Assembly: GCF_000004195.4 (NCBI RefSeq)
Contig: NC_030680.2
Location: 153,319,597 to 153,383,596 of the forward strand
DNA length: 64,000 bases
Origin: Xenopus tropicalis
Lineage: Eukaryota; Chordata; Amphibia; Anura; Pipidae
Direction: 5' to 3'
Shown: in pieces, positions 1 through 46,015 of the stretch
Position numbering within the stretch: position 1 is the first letter of the stretch
How the letters are laid out: each line of letters starts with the position of its first letter
The notes under the pieces: generated by a model
Databases searched by the model: none
Told to the model about the DNA's origin: nothing
Seen by the model: only the letters and a program-made list of their open reading frames with translations
Translations under genes and position numbers: made by a program

Positions 1-125
1 CCTGTACCCCCAGTGCCAGGGCTGCCCCTGTACCCCCAGTGCCAGGGCTGCCCCCTGTACCCCCAGTGCCAGGGCTGCCCCTGTACCCCCAGTGCTAGGG
101 CTGCCCCCTGTACCCCCAGTGCTAG
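1..125. repeat. 26-27 bp minisatellite, cut by the window edge
   Basis: About five tandem copies of a unit built on CCTGTACCCCCAGTGCCAGG. The array probably continues to the left of the window. It lies in the intron upstream of the first pparg coding exon seen here. Confidence 0.9.
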
Positions 126-330
126 AGTAAATGAAGTCATTACATTATGAAATAAATAAAGGAAATGGGGAAATGTGAGTCGGCAGTTTATTAGAGCGAC
201 ACTGGGGTTAAAAGTTTAGTGGTGTCTTGTTTAACCCCGCACATCCTGTCTGGCCCAAGCGTCTCTGCGCCTTCATTTACTGCACCGCTGTCAGGGGGAA
301 ACCGCAAGGGGGGAGCGTCCCGCCGCAGCC

Positions 331-954
331 TCTGCTGCAACTACACCGACACAATCGTCTGTGGGCGGCACGCAGGGGATGCTGGGAATTGTAGTGCTGC
401 AACTACACCGACACAATCGTCTGTGGGCGGCACGCAGGGGATGCTGGGAATTGTAGTGCTGCAACTACACCGACACAATCGTCTGTGGGCGGCACGCAGG
501 GGATGCTGGGAATTGTAGTGCTGCAACTACACCGACACAATCGTCTGTGGGCGGCACGCAGGGGATGCTGGGAATTGTAGTGCTGCAACTACACCGACAC
601 AATCGTCTGTGGGCGGCACGCAGGGGATGCTGGGAATTGTAGTGCTGCAACTACACCGACACAATCGTCTGTGGGCGGCACGCAGGGGATGCTGGGAATT
701 GTAGTGCTGCAACTACACCGACACAATCGTATGTGGGCGGCACGCAGGGGATGCTGGGAATTGTAGTGCTGCAACTACACCGACACAATCGTCTGTGGGC
801 GGCAGGCAGGGGATGCTGGGAATTGTAGTGCTGCAACTACACCGACACAATCGTCTGTGGGCGGCAGGCAGGGGATGCTGGGAATTGTAGTGCTGCAACT
901 ACACTGACACAATCGTCTGTGGGCGGCACGCAGGGGATGCTGGGAATTGTAGTG
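331..954. repeat. 62-bp minisatellite, about 10 copies
   Basis: Direct repeats of a 62-bp unit containing ACACAATCGTCTGTGGGCGG and GGGATGCTGGGAATTGTAG, almost identical between copies. A related GGGATGCTGGGAGCTGTAG sits at about 1021. The stretch 955-2100 after it holds no gene that I recognise. Confidence 0.95.
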
Positions 955-2106
955 CTTCTCCCCATCTATTGGATAACTGCATAGTATAGGCTTTTGCAAG
1001 TGGAGACCAAAGGCTCTCTGTGGGATGCTGGGAGCTGTAGTCCAACATGAAATGTACTTACTGGGCTTTCCCAGAATGCACGGCTAACCCCGGTGGGGGC
1101 ACAGAAAAAGTGGAAAAGAGGGCTCAGCCTGAAGGCCAGTTAGGGTGGCACTTGGGAGAAGGTCAGATACGCCAGGAAGCCCATCATGAGAGTCAGTTAG
1201 ACCAGACATTGCCCCATATGACCCGGGGGGGACGGGGGGGCAGACCAAATGTCGGAGCCCCAAGGGGGAGCCAGAAAGTGAGTAGGAATTGACTGAAGGG
1301 TTGGACTTGATGGACACGTGTCTTGGTGCCTCCCCAGCTGCTGCCCTACTTGGCTGAATTGCCCCTCAGATACACATTGTAGTGGCCCCTTGGGGCCCGT
1401 CCCACCCTGGTATTTGTGCCTTTACTGGGGGAGAGGTCAGACGCACGGTAGGAATTACACAAACAATATGGCGCAAAGAAGGGGTTAAATGCCATCACAT
1501 GACTCACGCGCTCAGCGGCCAATTGACTAAATTTAGATGAATTTTATTTCCAAGGGGAACTGAGGTTGGGGAAACAATAACCTTCCAGGAACCCCCAGCA
1601 ACTCCCCGTACCCTTCTGGGCCCCGGGATATGGCCCACGTTCACTTCTTATTCCTGGGGGGCTCCCAACTGCTGATACACCTATTCTTATAGTCGTACAG
1701 AGGCTTCTGGGAGTTGTAGTACAACAAGAGCTGAATGGCTGGGGCTTGTGAGATGGAAACATTGGGAAATCCAGGGGGGGGGGGGTATGAGCTGATGCGA
1801 GAGGGTCACTGAGTTTCTACCCGTATCTGCCCCAAGAATGAATTTAGAGTCGTGGAGATAAAGTCCAAGGACACCCGATTCAGCAGGAACGGCCTTTAGC
1901 CCTGCAAGGGGGCACTGACCGACATTCACCAACAACTGCAGTAAGAGACAGCGGCCTGGGAGACTGACGGGGGTCCCATTGGAGTCAGATCGGTGTCCCC
2001 TTATATCAGCCCTAATAGCCCTTCAGCCTTGTCCAACTACAACTCCCAGCATAACCTGGCAGCCTTTGTCAGTCAGAGAGTGTGTTTTATGTATAATATC
2101 ATATAG

Positions 2107-2836
2107 ATCTTGCCCTACTGTCTCCATCTTGCCCTACTGTCTCCATCTTGTCCTACTGTCCCCATCTTGCCCTACTGTCTCCATCTTGTCCTACTGTCCC
2201 CATCTTGCCCTACTGTCTCCATCTTGTCCTACTGTCCCCATCTTGCCCTACTGTCTCCATCTTGTCCTACTGTCTCCATCTTGCCCTACTGTCTCCATCT
2301 TGCCCTACTGTCCCCATCTTGCCCTACTGTCTCCATCTTGCCCTACTGTCTCCATCTTGCCCTACTGTCTCCATCTTGCCCTACTGTCTCCATCTTGCCC
2401 TACTGTCCCCATCTTGCCCTACTGTCTCCATCTTGCCCTACTGTCTCCATCTTGCCCTACTGTCTCCATCTTGTCCTACTGTCTCCATCTTGCCCTACTG
2501 TCTCCATCTTGTCCTACTGTCTCCATCTTGCCCTACTGTCCCCATCTTGCCCTACTGTCCCCATCTTGCCCTACTGTCCCCATCTTGCCCTACTGTCTCC
2601 ATCTTGCCCTACTGTCTCCATCTTGTCCTACTGTCTCCATCTTGCCCTACTGTCCCCATCTTGCCCTACTGTCTCCATCTTGCCCTACTGTCTCCATCTT
2701 GCCCTACTGTCTCCATCTTGTCCTACTGTCTCCATCTTGCCCTACTGTCTCCATCTTGTCCTACTGTCTCCATCTTGTCCTACTGTCCCCATCTTGCCCT
2801 ACTGTCCCCATCTTGCCCTACTGTCTCCATCTTGTC
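2107..2836. repeat. 19-bp satellite array, about 38 copies (locus 1 of 3)
   Basis: Tandem copies of CTACTGTCTCCATCTTGCC, with T/C variants at two positions. The same unit recurs at 12505-16840 and 63809-64000. The array lies in the intron and ends about 145 bp before the first coding exon. Confidence 0.97.
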
Positions 2837-2992
2837 ACTGTAATGCCTGATTGGTGGCTTTATGCTGCAGTGTTGGATGCTGGGTAATGGATGGGACCAT
2901 GTGACTGACTATAGAGAGCAGAGATATGAGAGAAAGTTCTACCTTTCTATTTACTGATTCTCGTTTGGCTCCGGTTGCAGGGAAGCGCAGAC

Positions 2993-35659
<32,667 letters not shown>

Positions 35660-35857
35660 GCCCCCCCAAACCCAGACGCACTCGCCCCCATTTGCACTAT
35701 TTCTATATGGGAAACGCAACGATGCTGCAGAGCCACGCCCACAGCGCCTTATTGGCTCCTCAGGATTCTGACTCTCGGAGATTGGATCTGACACCTGGGG
35801 GGGCAACAATATGCAAACGTCCTACTTTCTACAAAGGTTTATAGAAGCCCCCATGCA

Positions 35858-35923
35858 ATTAAATGTCTCGTTATTAAATGTCTCGTTATTAAATGTCTCG
35901 TTATTAAATGTCTCGTTATTAAA
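35858..35923 (+). promoter_or_regulatory. Five tandem ATTAAA polyadenylation hexamers in the pparg 3' UTR
   Basis: ATTAAA, the commonest variant poly(A) signal, occurs at 35858, 35873, 35888, 35903 and 35918. The spacing is exactly 15 bp, in a small array of unit ATTAAATGTCTCGTT. A T-rich stretch follows at about 35930. The array lies about 200 bp after the stop codon, on the coding strand. The position fits the end of the pparg transcript. Confidence 0.7.
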
Positions 35924-36018
35924 TGCTCGTTTTTATTTTGTACCATTTAGTCTGGAAAGGCCCAATCACTGTCTGTTCCACCACAGTCCGGCTGAACTAA
36001 CACTCTCTGTGCTTCTCT

Positions 36019-37023
36019 GGTTACAGATATATAGAAACATTGGGGTAACAGTCACCCCGCTATAGTTCCAGGGGTACCCAGGGCACAAATAAGCACTCAC
36101 CCCAAATCCCCCCCTAACTGGCCTTCAGGCTGGGCCCCCTTAGCCCATAACAAGGTTACAGATATATAGAAACATTGGGGTAACAGTCACCCCGCTATAG
36201 TTCCAGGGGTACCCAGGGCACAAATAAGCACTCACCCCAAATCCCCCCCTAACTGGCCTTCAGGCTGGGCCCCCTTAGCCCATAACAAGGTTACAGATAT
36301 ATAGAAACATTGGGGTAACAGTCACCCCGCTATAGTTCCAGGGGTACCCAGGGCACAAATAAGCACTCACCCCAAATCCCCCCCTAACTGGCCTTCAGGC
36401 TGGGCCCCCTTAGCCCATAACAAGGTTACAGATATATAGAAACATTGGGGTAACAGTCACCCCGCTATAGTTCCAGGGGTACCCAGGGCACAAATAAGCT
36501 CTCACCCCAAATCCCCCCCTAACTGGCCTTCAGGCTGGGCCCCCTTAGCCCATAACAAGGTTACAGATATATAGAAACATTGGGGTAACAGTCACCCCGC
36601 TATAGTTCCAGGGGTACCCAGGGCACAAATAAGCACTCACCCCAAATCCCCCCCTAACTGGCCTTCAGGCTGGGCCCCCTTAGCCCATAACAAGGTTACA
36701 GATATATAGAAACATTGGGGTAACAGTCACCCCGCTATAGTTCCAGGGGTACCCAGGGCACAAATAAGCACTCACCCCAAATCCCCCCCTAACTGGCCTT
36801 CAGGCTGGGCCCCTTAGCCCATAACAAGGTTACAGATATATAGAAACATTGGGGTAACAGTCACCCCGCTATAGTTCCAGGGGTACCCAGGGCACAAATA
36901 AGCACTCACCCCAAATCCCCCCCTAACTGGCCTTCAGGCTGGGCCCCCTTAGCCCATAACAAGGTTACAGATATATAGAAACATTGGGGTAACAGTCACC
37001 CCGCTATAGTTCCAGGGGTACCC
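36019..37023. repeat. 135-bp tandem repeat downstream of pparg, about 7.5 copies
   Basis: Direct repeats of a 135-bp unit beginning GGTTACAGATATATAGAAAC, with copies nearly identical. It starts about 360 bp after the stop codon. Confidence 0.96.
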
Positions 37024-38050
37024 ATATAGATACAGGAGAGGCTGCAGACACAGTTGCTGCCACTAGAGGGGGCAGGGCTGAAGGAGAGACTATGGATTCA
37101 CTTACCTGGGGGAGGGACCTACCTGGCCAAGGTAAGTGAGTGCCCCAGGATCAGGGGGTACTTAGAATTCTCTCCTGGGTAAGAATGAATCTATTTACCC
37201 TGGGGGGGAGGAGCGATACCCCGGGTCCCATTATTATTATTCCCTATGCTGAGCGCAGGGCTCTGTGGGGTTAAATCTCAGTAAATACAATTATCTGTTA
37301 GTGACGGGAATGTATAATAATAACTATGGAAATTCATAAGAACGGATATTGGGAACATTGGGGTGCAGGGAGTTGGGGTGCAGGGAGTTCCGCTCCTCTT
37401 TAAACTCTTATTTCCGAGCCCCGCCCCCTCTATCTGGGGGGGGGGTCCCCGCTAACACAGTGTTGCCGAGTTGGATCTGAAGTTTGTCCCTATCTTGGTT
37501 CAGTAGGGGTAACAGCCTTAATCACACCGGGGCAAAATGGGGGATGTGCCCCAAGGCGCCCCCAGCAGGCAGAAGCCAACGCTGCTTATAGGGGTACGGG
37601 CCATGGTGTCAGGGGGATTTTACGGCTCAGCTGCATCCAATCAGTGCTCTCTGCACAAGAGCTGACATTCGGATTTAAGACTTAGATCCAGGAGCAGCTT
37701 TTTGCCTCAGAGCAGGGTAACACTCAGCCCCGCCCACTGCGCCCCCATATTCCCATCCCTAGGTTTGGGGGACCCCACACCTTCAGCTCCATTTAGAACT
37801 CGGGGCGAATACCCCCGACCCCCCATATAATTTCTCTTTCATTTGCCCCACCCCCTCTGCCCTCAGGCTCCCGGCCAATCAGTTTCGCAGTTGCTATTGG
37901 CTCCCCTGGGAGCTGCACTGTAACGGGATTGGTGCAGGTGGGTTTGGCACAGAGCTTGCTCTCTAGCCCCTCCCCCCCTGCCTGACACCCCAGCATCTAA
38001 TGAGCCCCCCAAACCCTAAACTCTACTGAAAGGTGAAAATTATACAACTG
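37024..38050. other. Intergenic, nothing recognised
   Basis: About 1 kb of non-array sequence. I see no exon with recognisable homology. There are short homopolymers and a GTGTGTGT run near 38065. Confidence 0.5.
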
Positions 38051-38064
38051 TGTCTGAAATTGTG

Positions 38065-38930
38065 TGTGTGTGTGTAGGTAGGTGGGTAGGTAGGTAAGTA
38101 GGTAGCTAGATATATAGGTAGGTAGCTAGATATATAGGTGGGTAGGTAGGTATGTAGGTGAGTAGGTGGGTAGGTAGGTAGCTAGATATATAGGTGGTTA
38201 GGTAGGTGGGTAGGTAAGTAGCTAGATATATAGGTGGGTAGGTAGGTAAGTAGGTAGCTAGATATATAGGTGGGTAGGTAGGTAAGTAGGTAGCTAGATA
38301 TATAGGTGGGTAGGTAGGTATGTAGGTGAGTAGGTAGGTAGGTGGGTAGGTAGGTAGCTAGATATATAGGTGGGTAGGTAGCTAGATATATAGGTGGTTA
38401 GGTAGGTGGGTAGGTAGGTAGGTGAGTAGGTAGGTGGGTATGTAGGTAGGTAGCTAGATATATAGGTGGGTAGGTATGTAGGTGAGTAGGTAGGTAGGTG
38501 GGTATGTAGGTAGGTAGCTAGATATATAGGTGGGTGGGTAGGTAGGTAGCTAGATATATAGGTGGTTAGGTAGGTGGGTAGGTAGGTAGCTAGATATATA
38601 GGTGGTTAGGTAGGTGGGTAGGTAGGTAGGTGAGTAGGTAGGTAGGTGGGTATGTAGGTAGGTAGCTAGATATATAGGTGGGTAGGTATGTAGGTGAGTA
38701 GGTAGGTAGGTGGGTATGTAGGTAGGTAGCTAGATATATAGGTGGGTAGGTAGGTAGCTAGATATATAGGTGGTTAGGTAGGTGGGTAGGTAGGTAGGTG
38801 AGTAGGTAGGTAGGTGGGTATGTAGGTAGGTAGCTAGATATATAGGTGGGTAGGTATGTAGGTGAGTAGGTAGGTAGGTGGGTATGTAGGTAGGTAGCTA
38901 GATATATAGGTGGGTAGGTAGGTAGCTAGA
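38065..38930. repeat. TAGG-type satellite, left part
   Basis: A composite array of TAGG and TGGG tetramers punctuated by AGCTAGATATATAGG. It continues at 47432-47509 and 49109-50475 beyond two transposon insertions, so it was one array before they inserted. Confidence 0.95.
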
Positions 38931-39024
38931 TACAGTGGCTTGCAAAAGTATTCGGCCCCCTTGAACTTTCCCACATTTTGTCACATTACAGCCACAAACA
39001 TGAATCCATTTTATTGGAATTCCA

Positions 39025-40588
39025 CGGGAAAGCCCAATACAAAGTGGGGTACACGGGAAAGCCCAATACAAAGTGGGGTACACGGGAAAGCCCAATACAA
39101 AGTGGGGTACACGGGAAAGCCCAATACAAAGTGGGGTACACGGGAAAGCCCAATACAAAGTGGGGTACACGGGAAAGCCAATACAAAGTGGGGTACACGG
39201 GAAAGCCCAATACAAAGTGGGGTACACGGGAAAGCTCAATACAAAGTGTGGTACACGGGAAAGCCCAATACAAAGTGGGGTACACGGGAAAGCCCAATAC
39301 AAAGTGGGGTACACGGGAAAGCCCAATACAAAGTGGGGTACACGGGAAAGCCCAATACAAAGTGGGGTACACGGGAAAGCCCAATACAAAGTGGGGTACA
39401 CGGGAAAGCCCAATACAAAGTGGGGTACACGGGAAAGCCCAATACAAAGTGGGGTACACGGGAAAGCCCAATACAAAGTGGGGTACACGGGAAAGCTCAA
39501 TACAAAGTGTGGTACACGGGAAAGCCCAATACAAAGTGGGGTACACGGGAAAGCCCAATACAAAGTGGGGTACACGGGAAAGCCCAATACAAAGTGGGGT
39601 ACACGGGAAAGCCCAATACAAAGTGGGGTACACGGGAAAGCCCAATACAAAGTGGGGTACACGGGAAAGCCCAATACAAAAGTGGGGTACACGGGAAAGC
39701 CCAATACAAAGTGGGGTACACGGGAAAGCCCAATACAAAGTGGGGTACACGGGAAAGCCCAATACAAAGTGGGGTACACGTGAGAAGTGGAAGGAAAATC
39801 ATACATGATTCCAAACATTTGTTACAAATAAATAAGTGCAAAGTGGGGTACACGGGAAAGCCCAATACAAAGTGGGGTACACGGGAAAGCCCAATACAAA
39901 GTGGGGTACACGGGAAAGCCCAATACAAAGTGGGGTACACGGGAAAGCCCAATACAAAGTGGGGTACACGGGAAAGCCCAATACAAAGTGGGGTACACGG
40001 GAAAGCCCAATACAAAGTGGGGTACACGGGAAAGCCCAATACAAAGTGGGGTACACGGGAAAGCCCAATACAAAGTGGGGTACACGTGAGAAGTGGAAGG
40101 AAAATCATACATGATTCCAAACATTTGTTACAAATAAATAAGTGCAAAGTGGGGTACACGGAAAGCCCAATACAAAGTGGGTACACGGGAAGCCCAATAC
40201 AAAGTGGGGTACACGGGAAAGCCCAATACAAAGTGGGGTACACGGGAAAGCCCAATACAAAGTGGGGTACACGGGAAAGCCCAATACAAAGTGGGGTACA
40301 CGGGAAAGCCCAATACAAAGTGGGGTACACGGGAAAGCCCAATACAAAGTGGGGTACACGGGAAAGCCCAATACAAAGTGGGGTACACGGGAAAGCCCAA
40401 TACAAAGTGGGGTACACGGGAAAGCTCAATACAAAGTGGGGTACACGTGAGAGACCAATACAAAGTGGGGTACACGGGAAAGACCAATACAAAGTGGGGT
40501 ACACGGGAAAGCCCAATACAAAGTGGGGTACACGGGAAAGCCCAATACAAAGTGGGGTACACGTGAGAGCCCAATACAAAGTGGGGTG
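39025..40588. repeat. 29-bp minisatellite from the left subterminal repeat of Tc1 element 1
   Basis: About 48 copies of a 29-bp unit containing GCCCAATACAAAGTGGGGTA and CACGGGAAA. It is in three blocks, separated at about 39780-39838 and 40085-40143 by two copies of a block from the element end (GAGAAGTGGAAGGAAAATC to AAATAAATAAGTGC). The unit is the inverted complement of the one at 46960-47335. Confidence 0.95.
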
Positions 40589-40994
40589 TAGGGATGTAGT
40601 GAACCCGTTCGTGAACTTCCGCCAAAAAGTGCGAATGTTGCGAACCCCATAGACTTCAATGGGAACATTAAAACCTAGAAAAGCCATTTCTGGGCAGAAA
40701 ACTGATTTTAATGTTGATTAAAGGGTGCCCCGCCCTGGGCAGTGCCATGCAGGGGGGGGGGGTCAGGGGCAAAAATGTCTCTGAAAAATACATTGTTGAC
40801 ACAGTGTTGCGTTTTGTGCTGTAAAGGGCAGAAATCACACTACATTCCTAAACTTGTGTAATAAATAATAAAACATCCGGCGCCTACATGCCAATCAAGT
40901 GGTGTAACGGTTACGGGCGGTTCCCACGCAAAGACAAAACGCCGCAGTAGCGCATACGGAATATATTATTCACTCAGGTGATTTTATTGCAATA

Positions 40995-43900
40995 CAATGT
41001 CACTACTGTGTGTAACGTGTTTGGGGCACTACTGTGTGTAACGTGTTTGGGGCACTACTGTGTGTAACGTGTTTGGGGCACTACTGTGTGTAACGTGTTT
41101 GGGGCACTACTGTGTGTAACGTGTTTGGGGCACTACTGTGTGTAACGTGTTTGGGGCACTACTGTGTGTAACGTGTTTGGGGCACTACTGTGTGTAACGT
41201 GTTTGGGGCACTACTGTGTGTAACGTGTTTGGGGCACTACTGTGTGTAACGTGTTTGGGGCACTACTGTGTGTAACGCGTTTGGGGCACTACTGTGTGTA
41301 ACGCGTTTGGGGCACTACTGTGTGTAACGCGTTTGGGGCACTACTGTGTGTAACGCGTTTGGGGCACTACTGTGTGTAACGCGTTTGGGGCACTACTGTG
41401 TGTAACGCGTTTGGTGCACTACTGTGTGTAACGCGTTTGGGGCACTACTGTGTGTAACGTGTTTGGGGCACTACTATGTGTAACGTGTTTGGTGCACTAC
41501 TGTGTGTAACGTGTTTGGGGCACTACTATGTGTAACGTGTTTGGGGGCACTACTGTGTGTAACGTGTTTGGGGCACTACTGTGTGTAACGTGTTTGGGGC
41601 ACTACTGTGTGTAACGTGTTTGGGGCACTACTGTGTGTAACGTGTTTGGGGCACTACTGTGTGTAACGTGTTTGGGGCACTACTGTGTGTAACGTGTTTG
41701 GGGCACTACTGTGTGTAACGTGTTTGGGGCACTACTGTGTGTAACGTGTTTGGGCACTACTGTGTGTAACGTGTTTGGGGCACTACTGTGTGTAACGTGT
41801 TTGGGGCACTACTGTGTGTAACGTGTTTGGGGCACTACTGTGTGTAACGCGTTTGGGGCACTACTGTGTGTAACGCGTTTGGGGCACTACTGTGTGTAAC
41901 GCGTTTGGGGCACTACTGTGTGTAACGCGTTTGGGGCACTACTGTGTGTAACGCGTTTGGGGCACTACTGTGTGTAACGCGTTTGGTGCACTACTGTGTG
42001 TAACGCGTTTGGGGCACTACTGTGTGTAACGTGTTTGGGGCACTACTATGTGTAACGTGTTTGGTGCACTACTGTGTGTAACGTGTTTGGGGCACTACTA
42101 TGTGTAACGTGTTTGGGGCACTACTGTGTGTAACGTGTTTGGGGCACTACTGTGTGTAACGTGTTTGGGGCACTACTGTGTGTAACGTGTTTGGGGCACT
42201 ACTGTGTGTAACGTGTTTGGGGCACTACTGTGTGTAACGTGTTTGGGGCACTACTGTGTGTAACGTGTTTGGGGCACTACTGTGTGTAACGTGTTTGGGG
42301 CACTACTGTGTGTAACGTGTTTGGGGCACTACTATGTGTAACGTGTTTGGTGCACTACTGTGTGTAACGTGTTTGGGGCACTACTGTGTGTAACGTGTTT
42401 GGGGCACTACTGTGTGTAACGTGTTTGGGGCACTACTGTGTGTAACGTGTTTGGGGCACTACTGTGTGTAACGTGTTTGGGGCACTACTGTGTGTAACGT
42501 GTTTGGGGCACTACTGTGTGTAACGTGTTTGGGGCACCTACTGTGTGTAACGTGTTTGGGGCACTACTGTGTGTAACGTGTTTGGGGCACTACTGTGTGT
42601 AACGTGTTTGGGGCACTACTGTGTGTAACGTGTTTGGGGCACTACTGTGTGTAACGTGTTTGGGGCACTACTGTGTGTAACGTGTTTGGGGCACTACTGT
42701 GTGTAACGTGTTTGGGGCACTACTGTGTGTAACGTGTTTGGGCACTACTGTGTGTAACGTGTTTGGTGCACTACTGTGTGTAACGTGTTTGGTGCACTAC
42801 TGTGTGTAACGTGTTTGGGGCACTACTGTGTGTAACGTGTTTGGGGCACTACTGTGTGTAACGTGTTTGGGGCACTACTGTGTGTAACGTGTTTGGGGCA
42901 CTACTGTGTGTAACGTGTTTGGGGCACTACTGTGTGTAACGTGTTTGGGGCACTACTGTGTGTAACGTGTTTGGGGCACTACTGTGTGTAACGTGTTTGG
43001 GGCACTACTGTGTGTAATGTGTTTGGGGCACTACTGTGTGTAACGTGTTTGGGGCACTACTGTGTGTAACGTGTTTGGTGCACTACTGTGTGTAACGTGT
43101 TTGGTGCACTACTGTGTGTAACGTGTTTTGGTGCACTACTGTGTGTAACGTGTTTGGTGCACTACTGTGTGTAACGTGTTTGGTGCACTACTGTGTGTAA
43201 CGTGTTTGGTGCACTACTGTGTGTAACGTGTTTGGGGCACTACTGTGTGTAACGTGTTTGGGGCACTACTGTGTGTAACGTGTTTGGGGCACTACTGTGT
43301 GTAACGTGTTTGGTGGCACTACTGTGTGTAACGTGTTTGGTGCACTACTGTGTGTAACGTGTTTGGTGCACTACTGTGTGTAACGTGTTTGGTGCACTAC
43401 TGTGTGTAACGTGTTTGGGGCACTACTGTGTGTAACGTGTTTGGTGCACTACTGTGTGTAACGTGTTTGGGGCACTACTGTGTGTAACGTGTTTGGGGCA
43501 CTACTGTGTGTAACGTGTTTGGGGCACTACTGTGTGTAACGTGTTTGGGGCACTACTGTGTGTAACGTGTTTGGGGGCACTACTGTGTGTAACGTGTTTG
43601 GGGCACTACTATGTGTAACGTGTTTGGTGCACTACTGTGTGTAACGTGTTTGGGGCACTACTGTGTGTAACGTGTTTGGGGCACTACTGTGTGTAACGTG
43701 TTTGGGGCACTACTGTGTGTAACGTGTTTGGGGCACTACTGTGTGTAACGTGTTTGGGGGCACTACTGTGTGTAACGTGTTTGGGGCACTACTGTGTGTA
43801 ACGTGTTTGGGGCACTACTGTGTGTAACGTGTTTGGGGCACTACTATGTGTAACGTGTTTGGTGCACTACTGTGTGTAACGTGTTTGGGGCACTACTGTG

Positions 43901-45205
43901 TGTAACGTGTTTGGGGCACTACTGTGTGTAACGTGTTTGGGGCACTACTATGTGTAACGTGTTTGGGGCACTACTATGTGTAACGTGTTTGGGGCACTAC
44001 TATGTGTAACGTGTTTGGGGCACTACTATGTGTAACGTGTTTGGGGCACTACTATGTGTAACGTGTTTGGTGCACTACTGTGTGTAACGTGTTTGGGGCA
44101 CTACTGTGTGTAACGTGTTTGGGGGCACTACTGTGTGTAACGTGTTTGGGGCACTACTATGTGTAACGTGTTTGGGGCACTACTATGTGTAACGTGTTTG
44201 GGGCACTACTATGTGTAACGTGTTTGGGGCACTACTATGTGTAACGTGTTTGGGGCACTACTATGTGTAACGTGTTTGGTGCACTACTGTGTGTAACGTG
44301 TTTGGGGCACTACTATGTGTAACGTGTTTGGGGCACTACTATGTGTAACGTGTTTGGTGCACTACTGTGTGTAACGTGTTTGGGGCACTACTGTGTGTAA
44401 CGTGTTTGGGGCACTACTGTGTGTAACGTGTTTGGGGCACTACTGTGTGTAACGTGTTTGGGGCACTACTGTGTGTAACGTGTTTGGGGCACTACTATGT
44501 GTAACGTGTTTGGGACACTACTATGTGTAACGTGTTTGGGGCACTACTATGTGTAACGTGTTTGGGGCACTACTATGTGTAACGTGTTTGGTGCACTACT
44601 GTGTGTAACGTGTTTGGGGCACTACTGTGTGTAACGTGTTTGGGGCACTACTGTGTGTAACGTGTTTGGGGCACTACTATGTGTAACGTGTTTGGGGCAC
44701 TACTATGTGTAACGTGTTTGGGGCACTACTATGTGTAACGTGTTTGGGGCACTACTATGTGTAACGTGTTTGGGGCACTACTATGTGTAACGTGTTTGGT
44801 GCACTACTGTGTGTAACGTGTTTGGGGCACTACTGTGTGTAACGTGTTTTGGGCACTACTGTGTGTAACGTGTTTGGGGCACTACTATGTGTAACGTGTT
44901 TGGGGCACTACTATGTGTAACGTGTTTGGGGCACTACTATGTGTAACGTGTTTGGGGCACTACTATGTGTAACGTGTTTGGGGCACTACTATGTGTAACG
45001 TGTTTGGTGCACTACTGTGTGTAACGTGTTTGGGGCACTACTATGTGTAACGTGTTTGGGGCACTACTATGTGTAACGTGTTTGGTGCACTACTGTGTGT
45101 AACGTGTTTGGGGCACTACTATGTGTAACGTGTTTGGGGCACTACTGTGTGTAACGCGTTTGGGGCACTACTGTGTGTAACGTGTTTGGGGCACTACTAT
45201 GTGTA
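40995..45205. repeat. 26-bp satellite, about 162 copies
   Basis: Tandem copies of a 26-bp unit, ACTACTGTGTGTAACGTGTT plus TGGGGC. Variants include ACGCGT, CTATG and GGTGC. Variant blocks repeat in the same order about 573 bp apart (ACGCGT runs beginning at about 41274 and 41847), which is 22 units. Later blocks have runs of five CTATG units. Confidence 0.97.
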
Positions 45206-45579
45206 ATAGCAAACAGCACTGGACACGTTAAAGAACAGTAACTTAAATTACAAAAAAAAATTAATAATAAAAAAAAAAGTGATCTCTGGTTGGTGCTGAG
45301 GGGGAACTACTAGGAGCAGCACACCAGTCCCCAACACAGCTAGACTAATAGCACTCGGCTCTATAAATTACAGTAGCAAAGTAAAAAAACTTAAATGAAA
45401 AAAAATGATGTGAATGTGCGGTTGGTGCTTAGTGCACTACTATGAGCAGCACACCTGTCTCCAACACACACAGACGGAGCTGCAGTACACAATGAAAGAA
45501 GAGTAACAGTAATCAGAAAATAAAACAAGGACTATTGGGTTACAGCAGATGATCAGCAGGACAGCTGTCCCCAGCAGCT

Positions 45580-46015
45580 ACATACAGAGCAGTAGAAAGT
45601 AGATTACTAGTCAGCAAAGCTACCTAAACTCTCCCTCAAACCCCTGCACAGCTCTCTCCCTATGTGCTAATACAGAGCAGTAGAAAGTAGATTACTAGTC
45701 AGCAAAGCTACCTAAACTGTCCCTCAAACCCCTGCACAGCTCTCTCCCTATGTGCTAATACAGAGCAGTAGAAAGTAGATTACTAGTCAGCAAAGCTACC
45801 TAAACTGTCCCTCAAACCCCTGCACAGCTCTCTCCCTATGTGCTAATACAGAGCAGTAGAAAGTAGATTACTAGTCAGCAAAGCTACCTAAACTCTCCCT
45901 CAAACCCCTGCACAGCTCTCTCCCTATGTGCTAATACAGAGCAGTAGAAAGTAGATTACTAGTCAGCAAAGCTACCTAAACTGTCCCTCAAACCCCTGCA
46001 CAGCTCTCTCCCTAT
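45580..46015. repeat. About 88-bp tandem repeat, 5 copies
   Basis: Direct repeats containing GAGCAGTAGAAAGTAGATTA and ACCCCTGCACAGCTCTCTCC. They differ mainly by a CTCTCC/CTGTCC alternation. The repeat lies inside the nested insertion. Confidence 0.93.

Noticed and set aside
331..954. CRISPR-like array
   Set aside because: Repeats are contiguous without unique spacers, in a vertebrate genome. The same applies to all arrays here.
2975..2992. Upstream in-frame start for pparg
   Set aside because: The codon at 2975 is TTG within the intron and acceptor sequence. The conserved ATG is at 2993.
38898..40687. Hydrophobic repeat membrane protein (CIGLSRVPHFVLGFPVYPTL type)
   Set aside because: It is a translation of the 29-bp minisatellite from the Tc1 arm, found on both strands and in several frames.
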